Source: Vibrio salinus | GTDB lineage: Bacteria > Pseudomonadota > Gammaproteobacteria > Enterobacterales > Vibrionaceae | DNA length: 64,000 nt | Direction of reading: 5' to 3' | Assembly (NCBI RefSeq): GCF_021272385.1 | Contig: NZ_JAJSDZ010000010.1 | Location: 868,001 to 932,000 of the forward strand | Shown here: positions 18,519 to 28,493 of the stretch, piece after piece | How the letters are laid out: every line of letters begins with the position of its first letter | How positions within the stretch are numbered: the first letter of the stretch is position 1 | Notes under the pieces: model-generated | What the model was told of the DNA's origin: nothing | The model's database searches: none | What the model saw: only the letters and a program-made list of their open reading frames with translations | Position numbers and translations under genes: made by a program

Positions 18519-19083
18519 ATTTATCAGGGTTGAGAAAGTCCCGATGACAAAGCAGGAAGTGCGTGCGGTGTCACTGGATAAACTGGATCTACAGTTTGCC
18601 CGTCGTTTTGTGGATGTGGGGGCGGGTACCGGCAGTATCGGTATCGAGGCGGCGGTGAAATATCCCAATCTTCATGTGCTGGCGATAGAAAAAAAACAAT
18701 CCGCCGTTTCGGCAATAGAATTGAATTGCCAGAAGTTTGATTGTTCGGAAAGAGTCCGGATTATCCCGCATGAAGCCCCTTGTGATCTGTCGGGAAAAGT
18801 GGATGCCGTGTTTATTGGAGGTAGTGGCGGAAATATTGTTGACATTATAGATTGGGCACTATCTTTACTTATTCCCAAAGGACGTCTTGTTTTGAATTTT
18901 ATCCTTCAGGAAAATCTGCAAACCGCTCTGGCTCATTTGCAAAGTAAGAACATTGAAGAATTTGAGTGTACACAATTACTTGTTTCTACAATGACATCGT
19001 TGGGACAGGGAAGTTATTTTAAGCCCAATAATCCGACTTTTATCTTGTCATGTAAAAAAGGAGTTGAACATGCCTCGGGATAA
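18505..19083 (+). CDS. cbiT: Cobalt-precorrin-6B C15-methyltransferase (decarboxylating) CbiT
   Basis: Class I SAM methyltransferase that methylates C15 and decarboxylates the C12 acetate side chain. It has 192 residues with the SAM motif [16 protein letters not shown] near residue 34 and [13 protein letters not shown] further on. It starts inside cbiE and ends 14 bases past the cbiF start, so translation is coupled on both sides. Confidence 0.94.
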   Translation: MKDSEFIRVEKVPMTKQEVRAVSLDKLDLQFARRFVDVGAGTGSIGIEAAVKYPNLHVLAIEKKQSAVSAIELNCQKFDCSERVRIIPHEAPCDLSGKVDAVFIGGSGGNIVDIIDWALSLLIPKGRLVLNFILQENLQTALAHLQSKNIEEFECTQLLVSTMTSLGQGSYFKPNNPTFILSCKKGVEHASG

Positions 19084-19855
19084 CTTAACTCCTGCTGAAT
19101 TTGATACCTCGTTGGTTTATTTTGTTGGAGCCGGTCCGGGTGACCCTGAGTTACTGACGATTAAAGGGTATAAATTACTAAGTCAGGCGGACGTGGTCAT
19201 TTATGCCGGGTCATTAGTCAACCCTAAACTGCTTGAATATTGTAAATCCGGGGCGAACTGTGTCGATAGTGCCGGTTTGCATCTCGAGGAAATTTTAACG
19301 CTGATGGTTGATGGTGTCCGGAGCAATAAGCTGGTGGTCCGGCTTCAGACGGGTGATTTGTCTCTCTATGGCTCCATCAGGGAACAGGGGGAAGAATTAG
19401 CCAAACATGGCATTGGTTTCCGGTCAGTGGCCGGGGTCAGTTCTTTTCTGGGGGCCGCATCGGAATTGGGGGTTGAATACACGGTTCCGGAAGTGTCTCA
19501 GAGTTTGATTATTACCCGGATGGCGGGTCGGACGCCGACACCGGAGCTGGAAAATCTGGCGTCTTTCGCCCGTCATCAGACTTCAATGGCCATCTTTTTG
19601 TCTGTTCAGGGAATTGAGAACGTAGTTGAACAATTACTCGATGGCGGTTACCCGAAAGACACTCCGGCAGCGGTTGTCTATAAAGCTACCTGGCCGGATT
19701 GCGAAAAGCTGACTGGTACTCTGGAAACGATTGCCGGGCAGGTCGAGAAGGCCGGGATCCGGAAAACGGCGTTGATCTTAGTTGGACGTTTTCTCGGAGA
19801 AGAATACTTTTATTCCAAGCTTTATGATGCGGAGTTTAGCCATGAGTATCGATAA
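19070..19855 (+). CDS. cbiF: Cobalt-precorrin-4 C11-methyltransferase CbiF
   Basis: SAM-dependent tetrapyrrole methylase for C11. Motifs are [24 protein letters not shown] and [17 protein letters not shown] chose the ATG at 19070 because AAAAAGGAG lies six bases before it; the TTG two codons earlier falls in that site. This gives 261 residues, near Salmonella CbiF (257). Confidence 0.95.
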   Translation: MPRDNLTPAEFDTSLVYFVGAGPGDPELLTIKGYKLLSQADVVIYAGSLVNPKLLEYCKSGANCVDSAGLHLEEILTLMVDGVRSNKLVVRLQTGDLSLYGSIREQGEELAKHGIGFRSVAGVSSFLGAASELGVEYTVPEVSQSLIITRMAGRTPTPELENLASFARHQTSMAIFLSVQGIENVVEQLLDGGYPKDTPAAVVYKATWPDCEKLTGTLETIAGQVEKAGIRKTALILVGRFLGEEYFYSKLYDAEFSHEYR

Positions 19856-20912
19856 AAAAGAGACAGTGTCACTTTTTTGTCTGACACCCGGAGGAATGGC
19901 GTTGGCGCGCCGGGTCAGGCAATTTTTGCCGGTTACGGCCTACTGCGCGGAAAAATACGTTGAACCGGGATTTACCGCCTTTCCCGATTCGTTTGCCGAC
20001 ACCTTGGTTGAGCGGTTTCGTAAAGACGATTCTTTGATTGTCATTGGTGCGACGGGGATTGTTATCCGGGTGCTTGCGCCTTATTTATCCGATAAATTTC
20101 ATGACCCGGCCGTGGTGGTGATGGATGAAAAAGCCACCAATGTGATCAGTCTGCTTTCCGGTCATATCGGCGGGGCGAATGATCTCACCCGCTATCTGGC
20201 GGCGGCATTGAATGCCAATCCTGTGATTACGACGGCTACGGATGTTAATGAGGTGAGTGCGCTTGACTCGCTGGCAAAACAGATGAAGGGCGTCCTTCCG
20301 ACGCCGAGAGATTCGATAAAAACCATTAATCAGCTTCTTGCCTGCGGAAAGAAAGTCGGACTGTATGTTGATCCGGAACTCCTCAAAATCACCTCGTTGG
20401 AACTCGGGGATTTTGATACCCGGGGCTTTACGATTTTAAAGCATTTGGAAAAGAAACCGGTCGATCTGGCGGCGATGGTGTGCATCAGTGTGTTTTCATC
20501 GCAGCCGTTCTGGCCAATCCCGGTTCATAAACTGATCCCCAAACGGGTTGTTTTGGGAATTGGCTGCCGAAGAGGTGTTGATTCACAGCTACTTTCCGAT
20601 ATGGTCCGGAAGAAGTTGATATCACTTAATATCGAACCTTTGTCCGTCTCGGCGATTGGCAGTATTGATATTAAAGCTGACGAACCGGCATTGCTCGATC
20701 TGGCCGACGAATACAATATCGATCTGGCGTTGTTTGTTGCTCAGGAATTACACGACTGTGCCGCTCATTTTCCTGAATCTGAATTTGTCAAAAAAACGGT
20801 CGGTGTCGGTTCGGTTTCTCAGCCAATCGCATGGTTGCTCAGTCAGGGGCATTTGATTGGTGATACGACGAAAGAAAATGGCATTACCATTACAGTAGGA
20901 GTTGCAGAATAA
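19842..20912 (+). CDS. cbiG: Cobalt-precorrin-5A hydrolase CbiG
   Basis: Opens the delta-lactone of cobalt-precorrin-5A, releasing acetaldehyde. The start at 19842 (MSIDKKETV) gives 356 residues, close to Salmonella CbiG (351). An upstream in-frame start would only read out of frame through cbiF. Family stretches are [26 protein letters not shown], cut here to its core [12 protein letters not shown], and LGIGCRRGV. It overlaps cbiF by 14 bases and cbiH by one (TAATG). Confidence 0.93.
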   Translation: MSIDKKETVSLFCLTPGGMALARRVRQFLPVTAYCAEKYVEPGFTAFPDSFADTLVERFRKDDSLIVIGATGIVIRVLAPYLSDKFHDPAVVVMDEKATNVISLLSGHIGGANDLTRYLAAALNANPVITTATDVNEVSALDSLAKQMKGVLPTPRDSIKTINQLLACGKKVGLYVDPELLKITSLELGDFDTRGFTILKHLEKKPVDLAAMVCISVFSSQPFWPIPVHKLIPKRVVLGIGCRRGVDSQLLSDMVRKKLISLNIEPLSVSAIGSIDIKADEPALLDLADEYNIDLALFVAQELHDCAAHFPESEFVKKTVGVGSVSQPIAWLLSQGHLIGDTTKENGITITVGVAE

Positions 20913-21637
20913 TGTTGTATGTAATCGGTATCGGCCCCGGAGGGGAAGCGATGATGACAACACAGGCTCTCGAAGCCATGGAAGAGTGCGAAGTCATTGT
21001 CGGTTATAAAACCTACACGCATCTGGTTAAGAATCTGGTGGGAGATAAAGAAGTCATCAAAACCGGGATGTGTAAGGAGCTGGAGCGGTGTCAGGCCGCC
21101 ATCGAGTTGGCTCAGACAGGGAAAAAAGTGGCGTTGATCAGTAGCGGAGACGCCGGTATATACGGCATGGCCGGGCTGATTCTGGAAATGGTTACAAAAC
21201 AGAATCTGGATGTTGAGGTTAAGCTTGTTCCCGGGATGACGGCCAGTATTGCCGCTGCGTCTGTGCTTGGGGCGCCCTTAATGCATGACTTTTGTCACAT
21301 TAGTTTAAGCGATTTGCTGACGCCGTGGGACGTCATCGAAAAAAGAATCATTGCTGCGGCAAAAGCCGATTTTGTTATCTGTTTTTATAACCCGCGTAGC
21401 CGGGGACGGGAAGGGCATCTGGCCAAAGCGTTTGAATTAATGGCGCCGTTTAAAAGCGGTAATACTCCGGTTGGGATCGTGAAAGAAGCCGGGCGCCGTA
21501 AGGAACAAAAATGGCTGACCACGATCAGCGATATGGATTGCACGCTTGTGGACATGCGCTCTATGGTCATTGTCGGCAATCAGTCAACTTACGTGAAAGA
21601 TGGTCTGATGGTGACGCCCCGGGGCTATGAGGTATGA
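20912..21637 (+). CDS. cbiH: Cobalt-precorrin-3 C17-methyltransferase CbiH
   Basis: SAM methylase that methylates C17 with ring contraction. The 241 residues begin [19 protein letters not shown]. They contain SSGDAGIYGMAGL, VPGMTASIAAASVLGAPLMHDF and CFYNPRSRGR, all typical of CbiH/CobJ. The start codon shares a base with the cbiG stop. Confidence 0.95.
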   Translation: MLYVIGIGPGGEAMMTTQALEAMEECEVIVGYKTYTHLVKNLVGDKEVIKTGMCKELERCQAAIELAQTGKKVALISSGDAGIYGMAGLILEMVTKQNLDVEVKLVPGMTASIAAASVLGAPLMHDFCHISLSDLLTPWDVIEKRIIAAAKADFVICFYNPRSRGREGHLAKAFELMAPFKSGNTPVGIVKEAGRRKEQKWLTTISDMDCTLVDMRSMVIVGNQSTYVKDGLMVTPRGYEV

Positions 21638-22425
21638 CCCCGGTGAAAGTCTGTGTGTTTGGCGGGACCTCGACGTCATTGGATGTGTGTGAATGGCTGA
21701 ATGCTCATTCGATTGAATTTTGCCTCTGTGTTGCAACTCACAGTGGGCTGGAGTCCGCATCGGCCTACGAGCAGAACGTTCGCGTTGGCCGTATGGATGA
21801 GAAGGCGATGGCCGACTGGGTCAGACAAGAGGCCATCTCACTGATTATTGATGCGGCTCATCCTTATGCCCGTGTATTGCATGAGACAATCCGTCATGTT
21901 GCGCAGAAAGAGGCGATCCCCGTTGTCCGTTATGATCGTCCGCCTGTTGCCACGTCATGCAGCCAACATCCGTTTTTTCATCCGGTCAGGAACCCATCCG
22001 AAGCCTGTCAGAAACTCGCTGAACTGAACGCCGGCCGGGTCTTACTGACGACGGGGAGCAAGGATTTGAATACCTTCCGGCATTTATTGCCGGATGTGAA
22101 ATTATTCGCGCGGGTGCTGCCCAATGTGGCGGCGATGGAACAGTGTGCCCGGGAAGGGTTTTTGCTGGATGAAATCATCGCCTTAAAGGGGCCTTTTTCG
22201 GCTGAATTTAACCGGTCACTCTACCGGGAGCTGAACATTGATTCGGTCGTGACGAAAGAGTCAGGTTCTGCCGGTGGATTTTATGAAAAAGTCCAGCCGT
22301 GTCTGGATATGAAGCGGCACTGTGTGGTGATTACCCGGCCTGAGACAGTGACAGACGATTATGTGGCCGTGATTTATGAATGCTCCGCTTTGGAGCCGAT
22401 TTTAGTTAATGATTTGAATGGTTAA
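21634..22425 (+). CDS. cbiJ: Cobalt-precorrin-6A reductase CbiJ
   Basis: NAD(P)H-dependent reductase of the corrin ring (C18-C19). The 263 residues show the family start VCVFGGTSTSLDVCEWL, the DAAHPYARV motif and VLLTTGSKDL. KESGSAGGFYEKV near the C-terminus also matches. ATGA overlap with cbiH; three bases to cbiK. Confidence 0.93.
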   Translation: MTPVKVCVFGGTSTSLDVCEWLNAHSIEFCLCVATHSGLESASAYEQNVRVGRMDEKAMADWVRQEAISLIIDAAHPYARVLHETIRHVAQKEAIPVVRYDRPPVATSCSQHPFFHPVRNPSEACQKLAELNAGRVLLTTGSKDLNTFRHLLPDVKLFARVLPNVAAMEQCAREGFLLDEIIALKGPFSAEFNRSLYRELNIDSVVTKESGSAGGFYEKVQPCLDMKRHCVVITRPETVTDDYVAVIYECSALEPILVNDLNG

Positions 22426-22428
22426 AAA

Positions 22429-23226
22429 ATGAAAAAAGCATTGCTCGTTGTGAGTTTTGGAACCAGCTATACCGAAACGTATAAAAAGAATATTTTAAGT
22501 TGTGAAACGCGGTTAGCAGAAGAGTTCCCTGACCGGGATTGTTTCCGGGCGTTTACCTCTGAAATGATCATTAAAAAGATCGCCAAGCGGGACGGCAAGG
22601 ATATTTACAATCCTCAACGGGCTTTACAGAAGCTTTATGAACAGGGATATGAAGATGTGGCAGTACAGTCCCTTCATATCATTAATGGCGATGAATACGA
22701 AAAAGTGGCCCGTCAGGTTTCTGCATTTGAGGCGAAATTTAAACGCCTTCATCTGGGCGCTCCGTTGCTGAGCGACTTTTCGGATTTTGAAAAAGTCATG
22801 TCTGCCGTACAAAATCTGTTTCCGTCACTGAATCACGACGAACACGTTGTTCTGATGGGGCATGGCGCGACGCATCATGCTTTTACTGCATACGCATGTC
22901 TGGATCATATGTTTCAGGCGAGAAACCTGCCTTTCCATGTTGGCGCGGTAGAAAGCTATCCGGAAGTCGGGCTTGTGGTTGACCGCCTGGTCTCTCTGAA
23001 AGCGAAAAAAATCCATTTAATGCCGTTAATGCTGGTTGCCGGTGATCATGCTACTAACGATATGGCGTCGGATGAAGATGACTCCTGGAAGTCATTGATG
23101 CAGAAATCCGGCATCGGGGTTCAGGTTTGGTTGCAGGGATTGGGTGAGAACTCAGCGATACGGGAATTGTTTGTTGAGCACCTATTGCATGCAATTCAAG
23201 ACGTTGAAGATGAGGCCGTACGATGA
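22429..23226 (+). CDS. cbiK: Sirohydrochlorin cobaltochelatase CbiK
   Basis: Inserts Co2+ into sirohydrochlorin, committing it to B12 by the anaerobic route. The 265-residue class II chelatase starts KKALLVVSFGTSY and has the metal-site histidine segment MGHGATHHAF near residues 142-151. No signal peptide is present, so it is the cytosolic form, not the periplasmic CbiK of Desulfovibrio. ATGA overlap with cbiL. Confidence 0.95.
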   Translation: MKKALLVVSFGTSYTETYKKNILSCETRLAEEFPDRDCFRAFTSEMIIKKIAKRDGKDIYNPQRALQKLYEQGYEDVAVQSLHIINGDEYEKVARQVSAFEAKFKRLHLGAPLLSDFSDFEKVMSAVQNLFPSLNHDEHVVLMGHGATHHAFTAYACLDHMFQARNLPFHVGAVESYPEVGLVVDRLVSLKAKKIHLMPLMLVAGDHATNDMASDEDDSWKSLMQKSGIGVQVWLQGLGENSAIRELFVEHLLHAIQDVEDEAVR

Positions 23227-23942
23227 AAACACAGGCAAAATTGTATGCCATTGGCACGGGGCCCGGCGCCTCGGATCTGATCACCGTTCGTGGAGCCCGT
23301 CTGCTGTCATCGGTCAGCGTGCTTTATACTCCGGCCGGAAAAAAAGGCGGCGACAGTCTGGCCTTTTCGATTGTGAAAGAGTATGTCGGCGAGCAGGTGG
23401 AAGTGAAGACTCGTCACTTCCCAATGTCGAATAATGGTGACGAAAAACAACGGGCCTGGGACAGCATTGCGGATGAAATCAAGGGGGATATTGAGTCGGG
23501 TAAATCAGTGGCTTTTATCACTCTGGGGGATACCATGTTGTTCAGCACCTGGGTGTTTCTGTTGGAACGGTTAATCGAACACATTGCGATCGAAGTGGTT
23601 CCCGGGATCAGTTCCTATTCAGCAATTTCATCTCAGGCTTTGTTTCCTTTAGCGATGGAAAAACAGCAAATGGCGGTGGTTCCCTGCACGGCCTCGGAAG
23701 ATAAGATTCGGCAATCCCTGACGGACTACGAATGTGTGGTGCTGATGAAGGTATACGGACGTTTTAACCGGATAAAAGCCTTGCTGTCTGAACTGGCACT
23801 GTTGCCGCATTCTCTATTGATGGCAAACGCAACCCTTGAGAATGAGATCGTTTGTCGGGATCTGAATGAAATCACCGATGAACAGGCTTTACCTTATTTT
23901 TCCACAATTATTGTGAATAAAAGTCAACGGGTACCCTTATGA
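23223..23942 (+). CDS. cbiL: Cobalt-precorrin-2 C20-methyltransferase CbiL
   Basis: First SAM methylation after cobalt insertion, at C20. The 239 residues carry YAIGTGPGASDLITVRGARLL, cut here to GTGPGASDLITVRG, plus TLGDTMLFSTW and VVPGISSYSAIS. It overlaps the genes on both sides by ATGA. Confidence 0.95.
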   Translation: MKTQAKLYAIGTGPGASDLITVRGARLLSSVSVLYTPAGKKGGDSLAFSIVKEYVGEQVEVKTRHFPMSNNGDEKQRAWDSIADEIKGDIESGKSVAFITLGDTMLFSTWVFLLERLIEHIAIEVVPGISSYSAISSQALFPLAMEKQQMAVVPCTASEDKIRQSLTDYECVVLMKVYGRFNRIKALLSELALLPHSLLMANATLENEIVCRDLNEITDEQALPYFSTIIVNKSQRVPL

Positions 23943-24688
23943 AATTATTTTTAGCCATGCTGCAATTTATGAGCCGGCTGCCGATTCCATATCGGTGGAC
24001 AGAAGACCTGGATTTTTCAAAGAGCTATAAAGGCATCATCTGGTTTCCAATGGTCGGTGCGGTGATTGGCATTATTTCAGCCTATGTGTTTCATTGCTTT
24101 TACGCGGTGCTGGGGACCGGGCCGTGGGTGTCTGCTGCCATCTATGTTTCTTTTCTGGCGGTGATGACCGGAGGGCTGCATCTTGATGGTCTTGCCGATA
24201 CCTGTGATGGCATTTTTTCAGCCCGAAAACGGGAGAGAATGCTGGAGATCATGAAAGACAGCCGCATTGGTACGCATGGTGTGCTGGCGCTGTTTTTTGT
24301 TTTAATGATAAAAATTTTCGTGGTTGCGCAATTTGCCATCTCTGGTGATATGGGATATATGGCCGTGTTGTTTTCAGCACCGATTGCCAGCCGGACGCTT
24401 ATGTCGGTTCTAATGTACGGACAAAAATACGCCCGGGAAGAAGGATTGGGTAATATTTTTATCGGTAAGATTGCAAAAATGGATTATTGCTGGTGTCTTT
24501 TGATGGGGGCGGCGTTCTGTATTTTAGCTACCGGAACTGTGCTGCCTTTTGTTGGAACCGCCGTTTTTGCGTACTGGTTTCGCCATTACATTAATCACCT
24601 CCTCGGCGGTCATACCGGAGATACTCTGGGAGCGGGTAATGAGCTGTTTGAAGTCGTTTTTTTACTGCTGTTTTTAGTCAATTCGTAA
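23939..24688 (+). CDS. cobS: Adenosylcobinamide-GDP ribazoletransferase CobS
   Basis: Membrane-bound cobalamin synthase joining AdoCbi-GDP and alpha-ribazole phosphate. The 249 residues contain about six hydrophobic helices, the opening LQFMSRLP, the acidic motif GGLHLDGLADTCDG and GGHTGDTLGAGNE. cobS follows cbiL directly here; in Salmonella the cbiMNQOP genes and cobU lie between, and they are absent from this window. Confidence 0.95.
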   Translation: MKLFLAMLQFMSRLPIPYRWTEDLDFSKSYKGIIWFPMVGAVIGIISAYVFHCFYAVLGTGPWVSAAIYVSFLAVMTGGLHLDGLADTCDGIFSARKRERMLEIMKDSRIGTHGVLALFFVLMIKIFVVAQFAISGDMGYMAVLFSAPIASRTLMSVLMYGQKYAREEGLGNIFIGKIAKMDYCWCLLMGAAFCILATGTVLPFVGTAVFAYWFRHYINHLLGGHTGDTLGAGNELFEVVFLLLFLVNS

Positions 24689-24698
24689 GGATAGCCGG

Positions 24699-25754
24699 AT
24701 GAAGGAACTGAATAACGTGTTGGCATCAATCCGGCCGTTGGATGAGGGCACGCTTTCGGAATCGGAAAAAATGATCAATGACTTGGTTAAGCCCATCGGC
24801 AGTCTCGGGCGGCTTGAATCACTTGCCAGACAATTATCCGGGATATACCGCAGTACACAATGGGTTGCTGATAAGAAAAAGATCATTGTGATGGCGGCGG
24901 ATCACGGAGTGTTTGAGGAAGGGGTAGCAGTCACGCCTCAGTCTGTGACGGCGCTACAGGCCAAAAATACCTGTTTGGGGTTAACCGGGGTTTGTGCGCT
25001 GGCGGCGGCGGCATGTACGGATGTCGAAGTGATTGACGCCGGTATTAACTGCGACGATCTTGAAGGTATCCGACAAATTAAGCAACACCGGGGAAGCGCC
25101 AACATTACCACCGGTCCGGCGATGACACGCTGCGAGGCTGAGCAACTGTTGTATCGCTCTGCGTTAATTGCCTTAGAAGAAGCCGGTTCCGGTACCAAAG
25201 TATTAGGCATTGGAGAATTAGGGATTGCAAACACGACACCGGCGGCGGCGATTGTCAGTGTGATGACAGATACTGCCCCCGATAGTGTTGTTGGCTTGGG
25301 TGCGAACTTACCGTCAGAGAGAAGGCAGCATAAAGTGGACATGGTGACCAAAGCCATCCGGGTCAATGGCCCTGAAAAATCGGATCCTATCTCTGTGTTG
25401 TCAAAAGTCGGTGGTTACGATCTTGCCGGTATGGCCGGGTTAATCATTGGCGGGGCCGCAGCCGGTATTCCTGTTGTGTTGGATGGATTTTTGTCTTACG
25501 CGTCGGCTTTGATTGCCTGCCAGTTAAATCCTTATATCCCACACTATTTGATTCCTTCGCATTTGTCAGCGGAGCAGGGCGCTCAGGTTGCATTATCTCA
25601 TCTTAAAATGAAGCCCTATTTTGATCTTGAAATGAGGCTTGGAGAAGGGAGTGGTGCGGCTTTAGCCATGAATTTGATTGAAGCCGCATACCAGATGATG
25701 ACAAAAATGGGGACGTTGTCAGATAACGGGCTGAACCTGCCTGAACCCCTGTAG
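24699..25754 (+). CDS. cobT: Nicotinate-nucleotide--dimethylbenzimidazole phosphoribosyltransferase CobT
   Basis: Activates the lower-ligand base to alpha-ribazole 5'-phosphate. The 351 residues include PIGSLGRLE, MAADHGVFEEGV, GIGELGIANTTPAAA and GEGSGAALA with the catalytic glutamate at about E316. It is last gene of the operon, ten bases after cobS. I see no strong terminator before the convergent cupin gene. Confidence 0.95.
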   Translation: MKELNNVLASIRPLDEGTLSESEKMINDLVKPIGSLGRLESLARQLSGIYRSTQWVADKKKIIVMAADHGVFEEGVAVTPQSVTALQAKNTCLGLTGVCALAAAACTDVEVIDAGINCDDLEGIRQIKQHRGSANITTGPAMTRCEAEQLLYRSALIALEEAGSGTKVLGIGELGIANTTPAAAIVSVMTDTAPDSVVGLGANLPSERRQHKVDMVTKAIRVNGPEKSDPISVLSKVGGYDLAGMAGLIIGGAAAGIPVVLDGFLSYASALIACQLNPYIPHYLIPSHLSAEQGAQVALSHLKMKPYFDLEMRLGEGSGAALAMNLIEAAYQMMTKMGTLSDNGLNLPEPL

Positions 25755-25782
25755 GTTATCAGGAGGGCAACGAAAAAGCCTG

Positions 25783-26109
25783 CTAACTTTCAATCACCGT
25801 CACGCCTTCTTTTTCAGAAATCGTCATATACTGGCTTGGTTCTTTCGCTTTGATTTTATGCTGTGTCTGCGCATCGATTAAGATAAAGTCACCTTTGCAA
25901 TAGGTTTTATCTGCGATCTCCAACGACCCTTCCAATATAAATATTTGTTCCCAGCCCGGGTGATAATGCAATGGTAATTCAGCGCCTGTTTGCATTTTAA
26001 GCAGCGCCATTCGGCCGGATTCTGTCTTTTCGGATAACCAGCAGAATTCAATACCACGGTAGGGAGTTTCCGACCATACTCGGTTGTTTTTCAGGGATAC
26101 TGTGATCAT
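25783..26109 (-). CDS. Cupin-domain protein
   Basis: Single-domain cupin of 108 residues. Metal-binding motif 1 is in LHYHPGWEQIFILEGSL (two His, one Glu) and motif 2 is around GDFILIDAQTQHKI. It resembles the ChrR-like cupins, which bind a metal ion and serve as sensors or small dioxygenases. It is convergent with cobT and seems to be a single gene. No specific substrate can be assigned. Confidence 0.8.
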   Translation of the reverse strand: MITVSLKNNRVWSETPYRGIEFCWLSEKTESGRMALLKMQTGAELPLHYHPGWEQIFILEGSLEIADKTYCKGDFILIDAQTQHKIKAKEPSQYMTISEKEGVTVIES

Positions 26110-26404
26110 AGTTCTTTTGTTATTGTGAATGGGAGGTTGAATAATACCATAGTATACTGTTTATAAAAACAGTTATGTGTTTTTGTACACATCTGTAATC
26201 CCGGAAGGAAAAAATGTTTGGCGGTTTGGTGTGGCTTTTCATTGTGGTCATGAACCATCTGATACAAAAAAGGAGATAAGTTTTGTATGAAGGATAACCA
26301 ATTGATATCAAATTGGTTGTTATCTGTGCAAACAAACTAAAAATCAGAAAAAACGCTTTTAATTTTTTCTGATTGTGGCATATTACATCCATCGCTTCGA
26401 TGCA
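26110..26404. other. Intergenic region with inverted repeats before tRNA-Gly
   Basis: No credible gene. It holds an imperfect palindrome around GATATC (GATAACCAATT at about 26294 facing AATTGGTTGTTATC) and a perfect 12-bp inverted repeat AATCAGAAAAAA/TTTTTTCTGATT (26342-26353, 26363-26374) about 30 bases before the tRNA. The first may be an operator; the second resembles a transcription terminator. Confidence 0.5.
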
Positions 26405-26479
<75 letters not shown>

Positions 26480-26589
26480 AGTTCTCTTCTTAAATTTTTT
26501 CTCTTTATTCCAAATACGTTTTTCTCTCTGGTTTAATTTGTTGTCTCGTTGTATTTTATTTTCCATTTACCGTCTGAGACCGTCTTTTG

Positions 26590-28344
26590 ATGAATACCAT
26601 TTATTCCGGTTCGTTACCAACCACCCTAAGTCAGCTGTTGGATGAATTTTCCGTCCGTTCTGATCGTCCGGCCCGGGTTCATGTCTGGGTGTTTGCAGAT
26701 AAGAAATCTCGTCGCCTGGCTGAGCAATCATTAGAACATCTGGGCATTGAGGCCCGGATGTTCAGTGCGTATAAACCTCTGTTGCATTATTTTCTCGAAA
26801 CCTTGTTTATCGATGAACGCGGGTTTGAACGGGTTGAGGTGATTTACCCTAAGGGATTGGTCGCCTCAGAAAACCGGTTTCTTCTGGAAAGTTATCCTTT
26901 AGCCGGGTTGATCGAAGATGGACAACTGGATTTTATTCCATCCCATCAATTTTCCACCGATTATCAGGTACGGATTCACCGTAAAAACCGGGAAACCGAA
27001 CTGAGAACGGTTTTTGCTCCCAATCATATTCATCTCAGTGTTACCGGTGAAAAAATTCAGACGCCTACCGGTTGGATAAGAGCATTCGATGAATCCGGGG
27101 TATGTATCAAAGATGAACGTTTGAAAACGGACTTTGAGCTGGCTTTTGAGACGATCATCAAGGCGGTTTCGACTCATGAATGGCCACAGCAGTCGCCCTA
27201 TTTTGAGCAGCTCCGGGTGAGGGTTGAGGTTCCGGCTGAAGATGAGCCGGTCGGGTACGGTCATGAATCCGTCAGCCTTCAGGAAGTCTTGCATGAGGAT
27301 ATCTATTTTACATTGCAGGAATGGTTTAAATACAAAGAAGGAAAAGATCTCACCGCCCGCAACAGTCAGCCGGGGCAGATTGTCCCTCAGATAACGTATG
27401 GCTCAGCCCATGAATACCGAATTGACATCCGGCAAGATACCTATGAGAGAAATGAGCAGAGCGATCAGGCGGATGACATACGGTTGAATGAAGCCGACAG
27501 GCCACTTCCCATTTCTGTGATTGAAAACCAGCTGAATCAGATTTCCGGCGAGGGATTTTCTGTGGGCACGCCATCCGGCAGGAAAGTCTTTGCCCGGTAT
27601 CGTACCGGCACCGATAAGCCGGTCATGATCAGTGGTGGACAACATGCCAATGAGACGACCGGGGTTGTCGGTGCGTTACGGGCCGCCGGGCAATTGGATG
27701 GCGGGGAGCAGGCCCACTTTATTGTCGCCCCTCTGAGTAATCCGGACGGGTATGCGCTGCATCAGAAATACATCCGGGAGAGTCCTTACCATATACACCA
27801 CGCGGCGAGATATACCGCATTGGGTGACGATCTGGAATACCGGACCCAGAGCCCTTTTTATGAGAAAAACATTCGTATTCAGGCAAGGGGAAGAAGTGGC
27901 GCGGACCTGCACATTAATTTGCACGGATATCCCAGTCATGAGTGGACCCGTCCTTTATCCGGTTATGTTCCAAACGGTTTTGCCATGTGGACCATCCCCA
28001 AAGGTTTTTTTCTTGTCATGCGTTATAAAGATGAACCGTATTGGGCAACGCTGGCGGAACGTTTCATCGGGCAACTGACATTGGCGCTAAATGAATATCC
28101 GGACGTCATGAAAATGAATCGCTCACACATTAACACATACCAGCGTCATGCCGGAGAGACCGGTTTTAAAATGATCAACCGGTATCCCTGCATTTTGTCT
28201 CCGGTGACCGACTATGAGTTTCCGCTGCAGCTTATTACAGAATACCCGGACGAAACCATCTATGGACAGGATTTTATCGATGGACATACCATACAGACGG
28301 CAACGGTACTGGCGGCTTACCGAATTTATCAGTCATTGGTCTAG
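26590..28344 (+). CDS. M14-family zinc carboxypeptidase-like protein
   Basis: A 584-residue cytosolic metallopeptidase, with no signal peptide. The catalytic domain is C-terminal: zinc ligands H352 and E355 in GGQHANETTG, then NPDGYALH, and a late histidine in HINLHGYPSHEW (H441 or H445). Residues 1-300 form a separate region that I cannot assign. The ATG at 26590 is preferred over the TTG one codon earlier. It lies just upstream of gamma-glutamyltranspeptidase in the same direction, so a joint role in peptide breakdown is possible. The substrate is unknown. Confidence 0.8.
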   Translation: MNTIYSGSLPTTLSQLLDEFSVRSDRPARVHVWVFADKKSRRLAEQSLEHLGIEARMFSAYKPLLHYFLETLFIDERGFERVEVIYPKGLVASENRFLLESYPLAGLIEDGQLDFIPSHQFSTDYQVRIHRKNRETELRTVFAPNHIHLSVTGEKIQTPTGWIRAFDESGVCIKDERLKTDFELAFETIIKAVSTHEWPQQSPYFEQLRVRVEVPAEDEPVGYGHESVSLQEVLHEDIYFTLQEWFKYKEGKDLTARNSQPGQIVPQITYGSAHEYRIDIRQDTYERNEQSDQADDIRLNEADRPLPISVIENQLNQISGEGFSVGTPSGRKVFARYRTGTDKPVMISGGQHANETTGVVGALRAAGQLDGGEQAHFIVAPLSNPDGYALHQKYIRESPYHIHHAARYTALGDDLEYRTQSPFYEKNIRIQARGRSGADLHINLHGYPSHEWTRPLSGYVPNGFAMWTIPKGFFLVMRYKDEPYWATLAERFIGQLTLALNEYPDVMKMNRSHINTYQRHAGETGFKMINRYPCILSPVTDYEFPLQLITEYPDETIYGQDFIDGHTIQTATVLAAYRIYQSLV

Positions 28345-28493
28345 CTCACCGATGCCGGCGGCCATATTCTTATTTCTGGTGATTTTTCCCAAAATTGCTC
28401 ATGGGCAACGATGGGCATAATGAAAGCAATTCGCTATAATGGCTATAAATGACGTTTGAATGGAACAAACACATTATAAAATTAAGGACAATT

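Noticed and set aside
17901..19083. CbiE/CbiT as one frameshifted CobL fusion
   Set aside because: CbiT has its own ATG and a normal family length, and separate cbiE and cbiT genes are usual in this operon type.
24938..25366. 142-codon ORF opposite cobT
   Set aside because: It lies entirely inside the well-conserved cobT gene, has no family features and no ribosome site; a shadow of biased codon use.
26120..26392. 90-codon minus-strand ORF upstream of the cupin gene
   Set aside because: It runs through both inverted repeats, has no ribosome site and no recognisable motif; better read as intergenic.
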